Shown here piece after piece: positions 1 to 5,544 of a stretch of DNA of 10,686 nt. This DNA is from Acinetobacter sp. GTDB taxonomy: Bacteria; Pseudomonadota; Gammaproteobacteria; Pseudomonadales; Moraxellaceae. A program made the translations under genes and the position numbers. The notes beneath the pieces were generated by a model. It did not search any database, was not told the origin of the DNA, and saw only the letters and a list, made by a program, of their open reading frames with translations. Each line of letters starts with the position of its first letter. Positions within the stretch are counted from its first letter, which is position 1. Where the stretch lies: NCBI GenBank assembly GCA_008017255.1, contig SSHD01000059.1:1-10686 (forward strand), in the 5' to 3' direction.

Positions 1-140
1 GTATGAGGACGCCCAGATTTCTTTTTAAGTGATTCTGCTTCTTTTAAAACTTCGACCATTTCACTAAAAACTGGTCGAGGTACGCCAACCAAGCGCTGGA
101 ATTCAGAATCTGAAAAACGGTTTAATTTCTGATATTTCAT
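1..140 (-). CDS. IS5-family-like transposase, N-terminal fragment (cut by window edge)
   Basis: The minus strand reads 46 codons from an ATG at 140 to the window edge, starting MKYQKLNRFSDSEFQRLVGV and ending in KKKSGRPH. A short N-terminal segment of this kind (F-x-R-L-x-G-V, then a Met/Val-rich helix and a K-x-G-R-P turn) is typical of the helix-turn-helix region that precedes the DDE domain in one group of IS5-family transposases. The catalytic DDE domain would lie beyond the left edge and cannot be judged, so it is unknown whether the gene is intact. The neighbouring accessory gene ends only 22 bases away, consistent with an insertion at the end of that gene. The family call rests on recollection of similar transposases, not a search. 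No strong ribosome binding site precedes the start. Confidence 0.6.
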   Translation of the reverse strand, partial: MKYQKLNRFSDSEFQRLVGVPRPVFSEMVEVLKEAESLKKKSGRPH

Positions 141-165
141 GAAATCTATATTGAGGTAGTTTTTA
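1..165 (-). mobile_element. Left-over end of an insertion sequence (outer boundary approximate)
   Basis: The transposase fragment implies that one end of an insertion sequence lies between its start codon (140) and the stop codon of the neighbouring minus-strand gene (163-165). The 20-25 bases in between should contain a terminal inverted repeat. The opposite end is outside the window, so neither the repeat nor a target duplication can be confirmed. The TAA stop of the neighbouring gene may itself be provided by the element end. Confidence 0.4.
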
Positions 166-1017
166 CTTTCGCAAGAGGTCTAATTTATGTAATTCAGCTA
201 TAGCATTCCAATTATGAAATCTTGAATAGACACTCAACTTATTGCTTTCTTTTAACTGTATGAGTGATTCATTCCAATATGCAATAAGTGCTCTGCGTAC
301 ACCTTCTAAATTCATAAATTTTATTACAGTTTCAAATGTTCCTTCAAATATAATAGAAACAGCACGCGGTAGAGCTGTTGAGTAAGGGTTTTCTTGTATC
401 TCACCTTTATTTTCTTTTACAAAAATTTCAACATTTTTAAAATCCAAAATAAGACGATCCATCAATATCATATTTATAGGTTTTTCAGATTTCATAGGTA
501 AAGTAGTAAATGCGACTTCATGAGGCCCAATATTCAAAGTAAAATATCTACCACCACTTGTTGAAGGAAATAGTACAAAAGTCCAGGCACCTTGAATATC
601 AAGCCAGTTTAATATTCCTGTAAACTTAAATAGTTTTTTTAAATAAGTTACAAACAAATCATCTTGAAACATTCTGTCGATTTTCGGTTTATATACGATA
701 AATTTCTCATCAATTGCATTCAATTTTTCTGAAGCTTCATGTTGTGATAAATGAAACAGCTCTTTTTGGTTTGCGATATCAGTATTTAATTTACTCCTAA
801 ATGTATAATGCAATGAATACTCAACATTTCGCCAATCAGTCACTTGTCTAAAATCAAATAATGACCAAGGGCCTAAACTCTTGTATGGATCACATGAGTT
901 GATTTCTTTGATTCTTTTAAGTGGAGGAAAATCTGTACCACCAATTTTTATGCAATCTGTTTTTGGTGACGTCAATATATATACATAACCACTTTTATCA
1001 GTTGATTCTTCTATCAT
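163..1017 (-). CDS. GIY-YIG nuclease-like protein with an unrecognised C-terminal region
   Basis: This encodes 284 residues from the ATG at 1017. The N-terminal ~100 residues look like a GIY-YIG nuclease domain of the T5orf172/MUG113 type: G10-Y-V-Y-I-L, then I23-K-I-G with T28, an R35 in the following helix, E66 and H70 in V-E-Y-S-L-H, and E86 in K-E-L-F. These are the positions expected for the tyrosine pair, arginine and metal-binding glutamate, so catalysis is plausible. Residues ~115-284 match no family I recognise; they are rich in aromatic and beta-prone segments. An in-frame ATG at 1074 would add 19 mostly basic residues encoded by a GC-rich palindrome. I prefer 1017 because AAGAGGA lies just upstream and the GIY-YIG fold begins soon after. 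The gene is AT-rich compared with the core genes and sits beside an insertion sequence, suggesting horizontal acquisition. Its stop lies at the IS boundary, so the native C-terminus may be altered. The biological role is unknown. Confidence 0.75.
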   Translation of the reverse strand: MIEESTDKSGYVYILTSPKTDCIKIGGTDFPPLKRIKEINSCDPYKSLGPWSLFDFRQVTDWRNVEYSLHYTFRSKLNTDIANQKELFHLSQHEASEKLNAIDEKFIVYKPKIDRMFQDDLFVTYLKKLFKFTGILNWLDIQGAWTFVLFPSTSGGRYFTLNIGPHEVAFTTLPMKSEKPINMILMDRLILDFKNVEIFVKENKGEIQENPYSTALPRAVSIIFEGTFETVIKFMNLEGVRRALIAYWNESLIQLKESNKLSVYSRFHNWNAIAELHKLDLLRK

Positions 1018-1050
1018 TATTCCTCTTGCGCGAAGCGTCCGTCGAACTAC

Positions 1051-1078
1051 AGTTATAAGGCGCACTCGCCGCATAACT
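1051..1078. repeat. GC-rich imperfect palindrome upstream of the GIY-YIG gene
   Basis: Outer arms AGTTAT (1051-1056) and ATAACT (1073-1078) are perfectly complementary. Inside, after an unpaired AA/GC pair of dinucleotides, GGCG (1059-1062) pairs with CGCC (1067-1070) around a CACT loop. Read on the minus strand, the outer arms give GTTATGC and TTATAAC, which resemble integron attC core boxes, and the following bases include a CGCTTCGCG mini-hairpin. No complete attC site can be assembled. The structure lies in the leader of the accessory gene and contrasts with its AT-rich surroundings. Confidence 0.45.
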
Positions 1079-1143
1079 TAAAATAAATTGATGTTTAAAT
1101 GTACTTTGTATCATACATTAACCTACTTAAAAATATGTAATTT

Positions 1144-1611
1144 TTATTCAAACGTATCATCATCTTGCGCCGAATTTTCATGCTTAATACGGCGTGGGTT
1201 CATTTCTGTTTGCAGCCGTAAATAATTTAAATCTCGAATATTCTTTTGCGTTGCAACCACGCCAAACAAACTCAGTAAAAACGACATAATATAAAAGCCT
1301 TTTTCACTCATGCTGAGCGCTGCATTCCATAAGCTAATTAGCAACAGCACAATACACACCGCCATAGACACCCAACACAAAGCATAGTAAATAGCCGTCA
1401 CGGGTATTTCTTCTAATTGATCCCGTACCGACTTTTGCAAAGACGCGGCGGAAAATAAGCCGTACAGCAAAATCACAAAATAAAAGCCTTTTTCATGCAA
1501 CGGCATATTGGCATTCCACAAGCCAATTATAAAACCCAACGCCCCAGTCAGTAACGCGACCCAACTGGCGGCTATAAAGGCAGAGGTTGGACGGTTAATG
1601 AAATTATTCAT
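1144..1611 (-). CDS. YiaA/YiaB-family inner membrane protein
   Basis: This 155-residue protein has about four hydrophobic helices (roughly residues 10-31, 42-58, 72-94 and 105-120) and a polar acidic tail (NSAQDDDTFE). It contains two copies of one motif offset by 63 residues: LWNA..(M)..EKGFY..hydrophobic..QK..RD at about 31-64 and 94-127. That tandem two-helix arrangement is characteristic of the YiaAB family (PF05360), and the length is close to E. coli YiaA (about 145 residues). No biochemical function is established; it is an inner membrane protein linked in the literature only loosely to envelope biology. The start at 1611 is supported by AGGA about 9 bases upstream. It is transcribed away from prfA. 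The accessory GIY-YIG gene lies downstream on the same strand after about 125 bases. The duplication and family call are clear from sequence; the role is not. Confidence 0.85.
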   Translation of the reverse strand: MNNFINRPTSAFIAASWVALLTGALGFIIGLWNANMPLHEKGFYFVILLYGLFSAASLQKSVRDQLEEIPVTAIYYALCWVSMAVCIVLLLISLWNAALSMSEKGFYIMSFLLSLFGVVATQKNIRDLNYLRLQTEMNPRRIKHENSAQDDDTFE

Positions 1612-1653
1612 AAATTTATCCTATTGTTTTCGCTTTTTATTTATCTTTAGTTA

Positions 1654-1682
1654 TGTATATATCACAGAAAATAGAAGATCAA
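1654..1682 (-). promoter_or_regulatory. Candidate sigma-70 promoter for the YiaA-like gene
   Basis: On the minus strand, TTGATC (1682-1677) and TATACA (1659-1654) are separated by exactly 17 bases, each matching 4 of 6 consensus positions. Transcription would begin near 1647, giving a leader of about 35 bases before the ATG at 1611. The region is AT-rich, so chance matches are likely. Confidence 0.35.
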
Positions 1683-1722
1683 GCAGCAATCACGCAAAGC
1701 AAGTGATGAGTATAGAAATACA

Positions 1723-1751
1723 AGTGACAAGCAAAGTGGCTTGCTTTCACT
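1723..1751. repeat. Hairpin in the yiaA-prfA intergenic region
   Basis: AGTGA (1723-1727) pairs with TCACT (1747-1751) and AAGCAA (1729-1734) with TTGCTT (1741-1746), with one bulged C and a 6-base loop, giving 11 base pairs. No T-run follows on either strand, so a terminator is unlikely. Function unknown. Confidence 0.4.
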
Positions 1752-1783
1752 ATGTCATTTAACCCCTAGACTCTGTAAACTAA

Positions 1784-1805
1784 GCGCAATTTTTTGATAT
1801 TGCGC
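1784..1805. repeat. Short inverted repeat GCGCAAT/ATTGCGC
   Basis: A perfect 7-base inverted repeat, GCGCAAT (1784-1790) and ATTGCGC (1799-1805), surrounds an 8-base T-rich spacer. It ends 3 bases before the larger palindromic element. It could be an operator or a small hairpin; nothing in the sequence decides this. Confidence 0.4.
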
Positions 1806-1808
1806 ATG

Positions 1809-1900
1809 ATGTTTAGAAATTTTTCATAACCCCCTATAGTTCCCCCTTGAGAAGGGGGAAAACAAAGGGGTTTAAAAACTTATGAAAAAGTTCTAAACAT
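1809..1900. repeat. MITE-like palindromic element upstream of prfA
   Basis: Outer arms 1809-1829 and 1880-1900 are inverted copies matching at 20 of 21 positions (starting ATGTTTAGAA). A second inverted pair lies inside (CCCC near 1830-1834, GGGG at 1867-1870), and a perfect 9-base central stem TTCCCCCTT (1840-1848)/AAGGGGGAA (1852-1860) closes on a GAG loop. The whole 92 bases can fold into one long hairpin. No reading frame of note and no clear target duplication are visible. Similar CCCCCTT-rich intergenic palindromes are, from memory, frequent in Acinetobacter genomes, so a miniature inverted-repeat element or a REP-like unit is the likely class. It ends 36 bases before the prfA start. 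Confidence 0.65.
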
Positions 1901-1936
1901 TTAACTGCCTGTGTTTAGTTTTGAGATATTCCGCCC

Positions 1937-3025
1937 ATGAAAGCATCACTCCGTTTAAGACTCGATCAACTGTGCGATCGCCATGAAGAGCTGACCGCAT
2001 TACTTGCAGATGTCGAAGTCATTTCGGACAACAAACGGTTTCGTAAACTGTCGCTTGAACATAGCGATTTAACCGAAATCACCGAAGTGTGGCTGAAGTA
2101 TCGTCAAGCCGAAGAAGATATTGAAACCGCAGAGCTAATGAAGTCTGACCCAGATTTCAAAGACATGGCAGAAGAAGAAATAAAAACCAATAAGGCACTG
2201 TTGGTCGATTTGGAACAACAACTGAATGTGTTGATGATTCCGAAAGACCCAAACGATGCCAATGCCGCCTATTTAGAAGTCCGTGCGGGAACTGGTGGTG
2301 ACGAAGCGGCGATCTTTTCAGGTGATTTATTTCGTATGTATAGCAAATACGCCGAAACCAAAGGTTGGCGCATAGAAGTGCTGTCTGAAAATGAAGGCGA
2401 GCATGGCGGTTATAAAGAAGTCATTTGCCGTATAGATGGCGAAGGCGTGTATGGTCGGTTAAAGTTTGAAAGCGGCGCGCATCGTGTACAACGGGTACCA
2501 GCGACAGAATCACAAGGGCGTGTTCACACCTCAGCTTGTACTGTGGCAATTCTTCCAGAAGTGGATGTAGACACCACGGTGGAAATAAATCCTGCCGATT
2601 TACGCATCGACACCTATCGTGCCTCGGGTGCGGGTGGTCAGCACATTAACAAAACCGATTCTGCGGTGCGTATTACTCACATTCCATCTGGGGTAGTGGT
2701 CGAATGTCAAGAAGAACGCTCGCAGCATAAAAACAAAGCCAAAGCGATGGCGCTGTTGGTATCACGTTTAGAAAATGCCAAACGTGCTGCGGCCGATGCC
2801 GCAACCTCGGAAATGCGCCGTGACCTTGTGGGTTCGGGCGACCGTTCAGAGCGTATTCGTACCTATAACTATTCACAAGGTCGCATGACCGATCACCGTA
2901 TCAATTTAACGCTATATAAGTTAGATGCGATTATGGAAGGCGATTTAAACGAATTGCTAGATAGTTTGCACCGTGAATATCAAGCCGATCAGCTCGCTAT
3001 GCTCGCGCAGGAAAATGGCGGCTAA
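1937..3025 (+). CDS. prfA: Peptide chain release factor 1 (RF1)
   Basis: RF1 recognises UAA and UAG stop codons in the ribosomal A site and triggers release of the finished polypeptide. The 362-residue length is typical. The stop-codon-reading tripeptide is PAT at 188-190 (V-P-A-T-E-S-Q-G-R), which identifies RF1 rather than RF2 (SPF). The catalytic loop GGQ is at 233-235 (S-G-A-G-G-Q-H-I-N), the same numbering as E. coli RF1. The N-terminal helical domain and the C-terminal QADQLA ending also match the family. The start at 1937 gives MKASLRLRL, comparable to the E. coli start MKPS. No good Shine-Dalgarno precedes it, so translation may rely on context. Unlike the enterobacterial arrangement, no hemA lies upstream; a palindromic repeat does. 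The stop codon overlaps the prmC start by one base (TAATG), indicating translational coupling to the enzyme that modifies this protein. Confidence 0.98.
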   Translation: MKASLRLRLDQLCDRHEELTALLADVEVISDNKRFRKLSLEHSDLTEITEVWLKYRQAEEDIETAELMKSDPDFKDMAEEEIKTNKALLVDLEQQLNVLMIPKDPNDANAAYLEVRAGTGGDEAAIFSGDLFRMYSKYAETKGWRIEVLSENEGEHGGYKEVICRIDGEGVYGRLKFESGAHRVQRVPATESQGRVHTSACTVAILPEVDVDTTVEINPADLRIDTYRASGAGGQHINKTDSAVRITHIPSGVVVECQEERSQHKNKAKAMALLVSRLENAKRAAADAATSEMRRDLVGSGDRSERIRTYNYSQGRMTDHRINLTLYKLDAIMEGDLNELLDSLHREYQADQLAMLAQENGG

Positions 3026-3849
3026 TGAATATTGCGCAGGCTTTAAATTTAAAAGGTGAAATAGACAGCTATGAACGCCAAGAAGCCGCTTGGCTACTTG
3101 AGCATATTGTTGCTATGAATGCCTTAGAGCTTAAACTTAGCCCAGAGCAAGAACTAACTGAACTGCAACAACAAGCCTATTTAAAAGGCTTACAACGGAT
3201 AGAACAAGGTGAGCCTTTGGCATATATCACTGGCTCACAACCGTTTTGGACTTTAGATTTAAAAGTTACCCATGACACATTAGTACCACGTCCTGATACC
3301 GAAATTTTGGTGGAAACAGTTTTAAAGTTAAAACTTGATCAAAAAGCAAATGTTGTTGATTTGGGTACGGGCACAGGGGCGATTGCTTTGGCGCTTGCCA
3401 GTGAGCGTCCGCAGTGGCAAGTGACCGCAACCGATATTTATGCGCCGACCTTAGCTGTAGCACAAGAAAACGCCGTGCGACATGGTTTAATGCAGGTTAA
3501 ATTTGCCTGTGGTGCTTGGTATGCGGCTTTAGCGCCGCAGCAGTTTGATGTTATTGTGTCGAATCCACCGTATATAGATGCTGAAGATGCACACATGCAA
3601 AAGCTCAAGTCTGAACCTGAGCGCGCATTAATTGCGGATCATCATGGTTTAGCTGATATTGAAACCATTATTGCACAAGGCAAAACATGGTTAAAACCCA
3701 ATGGTTGGATTGCACTCGAGCATGGTTGTGACCAAGGTCGGGCAGTACGAGATATTTTTGCGCAGCACGGTTTTAGCCAAATCCAAACTATTCAGGATTA
3801 TGCAGCGAATGATCGGGTGACGATGGGGCAGAATTGCTTAATCGAATAA
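3025..3849 (+). CDS. prmC: Release factor glutamine N5-methyltransferase
   Basis: PrmC (HemK) uses S-adenosylmethionine to methylate the side-chain amide of the glutamine in the GGQ motif of RF1 and RF2, raising peptide-release efficiency. The 274-residue protein has the family's N-terminal helical domain (about 1-85), the PRPDTEILVE segment that starts the methyltransferase domain, the AdoMet-binding motif V-V-D-L-G-T-G-T-G-A at 110-119, an acidic ribose-binding position in T-D-I-Y-A, and the NPPY motif at 180-183 that holds the glutamine substrate. A conserved ALEHG-type strand follows near the C-terminus. All expected elements are intact. Its ATG shares one base with the prfA stop codon, the usual prfA-prmC pairing. 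Confidence 0.97.
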   Translation: MNIAQALNLKGEIDSYERQEAAWLLEHIVAMNALELKLSPEQELTELQQQAYLKGLQRIEQGEPLAYITGSQPFWTLDLKVTHDTLVPRPDTEILVETVLKLKLDQKANVVDLGTGTGAIALALASERPQWQVTATDIYAPTLAVAQENAVRHGLMQVKFACGAWYAALAPQQFDVIVSNPPYIDAEDAHMQKLKSEPERALIADHHGLADIETIIAQGKTWLKPNGWIALEHGCDQGRAVRDIFAQHGFSQIQTIQDYAANDRVTMGQNCLIE

Positions 3850-3901
3850 GTTTTAATGTATTGATAAGATAATAAATTTTAAGTTAAATAGGAAAAACAG
3901 C

Positions 3902-4672
3902 ATGAAAATTCAAGGAAAACACTTCGTCATTACTGGCGGTGGCTCTGGTTTAGGTGCTGCAACGGCCACTTATCTCGTTGAAAAAGGCGCGTCAGTTACA
4001 TTGGTCGATATGAATGTAGAAGCAGGGCAGCAACATGCGCAAACTTTAGGCGCAAAAGCCGATTTTGTCGCTTTAGATGTTTGCGATGAACAAGCCGCCA
4101 CAGAATTTTTTCAAAATGTATTAGCTAAACATGGTGCGGTGCATGGCTTGGTGAACTGTGCAGGTATTGCGCCATCGGCAAAAGTACTCGGTAAAGATGC
4201 TGTGCATGACCTGAGCATGTTCTCAAAAGCCTTGCAGATTAATGTCACTGGTACATTTAATATGCTGCGTTTAGCTGCCGAAGTTATGAGCAAAAACAGC
4301 GTGGCAGCAGATGATGAAGACCGAGGTGTGATTGTCAATACTGCATCGGTGGCTGCTTTTGATGGGCAAATTGGTCAGGCGGCGTATTCGGCATCGAAAG
4401 GGGCTGTGGTGGCAATGACCTTGCCAATTGCACGTGAGTTGGCGCGACATGGTATTCGGATTATGGTGATTGCACCGGGTATTATGGAAACCCCAATGCT
4501 CAAAGGTTTACCGCAAAACGTGCAAGATTCTTTGGGGCAAATGGTGCCTTATCCATCTCGTTTGGGGCGTGCGGAAGAATTTGCTCGCTTGGTGGCGCAT
4601 ATTGCCGAAAACGCATATCTAAATGGAGAAGTCATCCGTTTAGACGGTGCAATTCGTATGGCTGCGAAGTAA
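3902..4672 (+). CDS. SDR-family dehydrogenase, HSD10-like (3-hydroxyacyl-CoA dehydrogenase type 2)
   Basis: This is a 256-residue classical short-chain dehydrogenase/reductase. Visible motifs: T11-G-G-G-S-G-L-G (Rossmann turn), D36 at the end of strand two, favouring NAD(H) over NADP(H), N85-C-A-G, and the catalytic tetrad N114, S149, Y162, K166 (Y-S-A-S-K). The acidic insertion before the catalytic serine strand (about 131-142, VAADDEDRG) and the C-terminal sequence around I-A-P-G-I-M-E-T-P-M resemble the HSD17B10 / 2-methyl-3-hydroxybutyryl-CoA dehydrogenase subgroup, so oxidation of short or branched 3-hydroxyacyl-CoA in fatty-acid or isoleucine breakdown is the best guess. No beta-oxidation genes are adjacent, so the substrate is inferred from family resemblance only. 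The start is supported by AGGA with about 8 bases spacing. The gene is 52 bases downstream of prmC. Confidence 0.88.
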   Translation: MKIQGKHFVITGGGSGLGAATATYLVEKGASVTLVDMNVEAGQQHAQTLGAKADFVALDVCDEQAATEFFQNVLAKHGAVHGLVNCAGIAPSAKVLGKDAVHDLSMFSKALQINVTGTFNMLRLAAEVMSKNSVAADDEDRGVIVNTASVAAFDGQIGQAAYSASKGAVVAMTLPIARELARHGIRIMVIAPGIMETPMLKGLPQNVQDSLGQMVPYPSRLGRAEEFARLVAHIAENAYLNGEVIRLDGAIRMAAK

Positions 4673-4715
4673 CAGCCACTTTAACCCTAAACCTTGCAAT
4701 CGTTCGAGAAGCGCT

Positions 4716-5486
4716 GTGTCCGACCATTTTGAAAATGAATTTGAACTCAATGATGACGAAATGCATCTATATAGTCGGCAGATTTTATTGGATGGTTGGG
4801 ACATTGAAGCACAAGAAAAGCTGAAACTGGCCAATGTGCTGATCGTCGGTGCAGGTGGCATCGGTTGTACCAGTGCAGAGCTGTTGGCACGTGCAGGAGT
4901 GGGAAAGATCACTCTGGTCGATACCGATAGCATTGAAATAAGCAATCTACAACGGCAAATTGCTTTTAGCCCAAAAGATTTAGGACGTTTCAAAGCCGAA
5001 GTATTGGCAAAGCATTTACGTAATATCAATCCGCATATACAAGTGGAATATCACAATATGCGTTTAGATGAACACAATGCCGATGACTTGGTGCAGCATC
5101 AAGATTTAGTGTTAGATGGCTGTGATAATTTTGCTACACGCTATTTGGTCAATGCCACATGCCGTAAACATCAAGTCGCATTACTGAGCGCTTCAGCCAT
5201 TGGTTTTGAAGCGCAATTGTTTATGGTCACTGCCGATTCAGCCTGTTATGAGTGTTTATTTCCCAAACAGCAGGGCAATGATGGCTTGCGTTGTGCGGAG
5301 TCTGGCGTATTGGCAACTACGCCCGTGGTGATAGCATCATTACAAGCGCATCACAGTTTGTTGTTTTTAGGTTTGGGCTTAACCCCACTGAAGCAAAAAT
5401 TGTTACTTTGGAATGGCTTGAATTTGTCACAACGGATTCTACAATTTGAAAAAGATGCAAATTGTCCAGTTTGTCTAGCAACTTAA
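4716..5486 (+). CDS. MoeB/ThiF/HesA-family E1-like adenylyltransferase
   Basis: E1-like enzymes of this family use ATP to adenylate the C-terminal glycine of a ubiquitin-fold sulfur carrier (MoaD or ThiS) before sulfur transfer. From the GTG at 4716 the protein is 256 residues, close to E. coli MoeB (249). Motifs by this numbering: G45-A-G-G-I-G (nucleotide binding), D-T-D-x-I-E followed by N77-L-Q-R-Q (ATP contacts), D134-G-C-D-N, and two Cys pairs, C177-Y-E-C180 and C250-P-V-C253, for the structural zinc. C193 (G-L-R-C-A-E-S-G-V-L) is the position corresponding to the conserved family cysteine. The start is a choice: GTG at 4716 has GAGAAG upstream and fits family length; an upstream ATG at 4647 would overlap the SDR gene by 26 bases, and an ATG at 4761 would trim the N-terminus. 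No moaD, thiS or moaE lies nearby, so the partner protein is unknown and no symbol is assigned. The gap to the SDR gene is 43 bases. Confidence 0.9.
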   Translation: MSDHFENEFELNDDEMHLYSRQILLDGWDIEAQEKLKLANVLIVGAGGIGCTSAELLARAGVGKITLVDTDSIEISNLQRQIAFSPKDLGRFKAEVLAKHLRNINPHIQVEYHNMRLDEHNADDLVQHQDLVLDGCDNFATRYLVNATCRKHQVALLSASAIGFEAQLFMVTADSACYECLFPKQQGNDGLRCAESGVLATTPVVIASLQAHHSLLFLGLGLTPLKQKLLLWNGLNLSQRILQFEKDANCPVCLAT

Positions 5487-5544
5487 ACAGTAAGCGCGAC
5501 AAAATTTGCTAAACTAGCGCCATCTGTGAGGCAATGAAAAAACC

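Noticed and set aside
1045..1085. Possible pdif (XerC/XerD) site, because of TATAAGG and CATAACTTA-like strings.
   Set aside because: The two 11-base arms with a 6-base spacer cannot be aligned; only fragments match and the central part is a separate GC-rich hairpin.
1508..1762. Plus-strand open frame of 84 codons opposite the YiaA-like gene.
   Set aside because: It overlaps the 5' part of the well-supported membrane protein gene and its product shows no family features.
1840..1870. CCCCCTT/AAGGGGG stem as an intrinsic terminator.
   Set aside because: No T-run follows on the plus strand and the stem is nested within a larger symmetrical element, so it fits a repeat better.
3850..3901. Promoter for the SDR gene (TTGATA at 3861 with TTAAAT 17 bases later).
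   Set aside because: The -10 candidate would place the transcription start on or after the ribosome binding site, leaving no usable leader.
4640..5029. Minus-strand open frame of 129 codons opposite the MoeB-like gene.
   Set aside because: It is antisense to conserved motifs, is serine/cysteine-rich in the way of a shadow frame, and has no domain.
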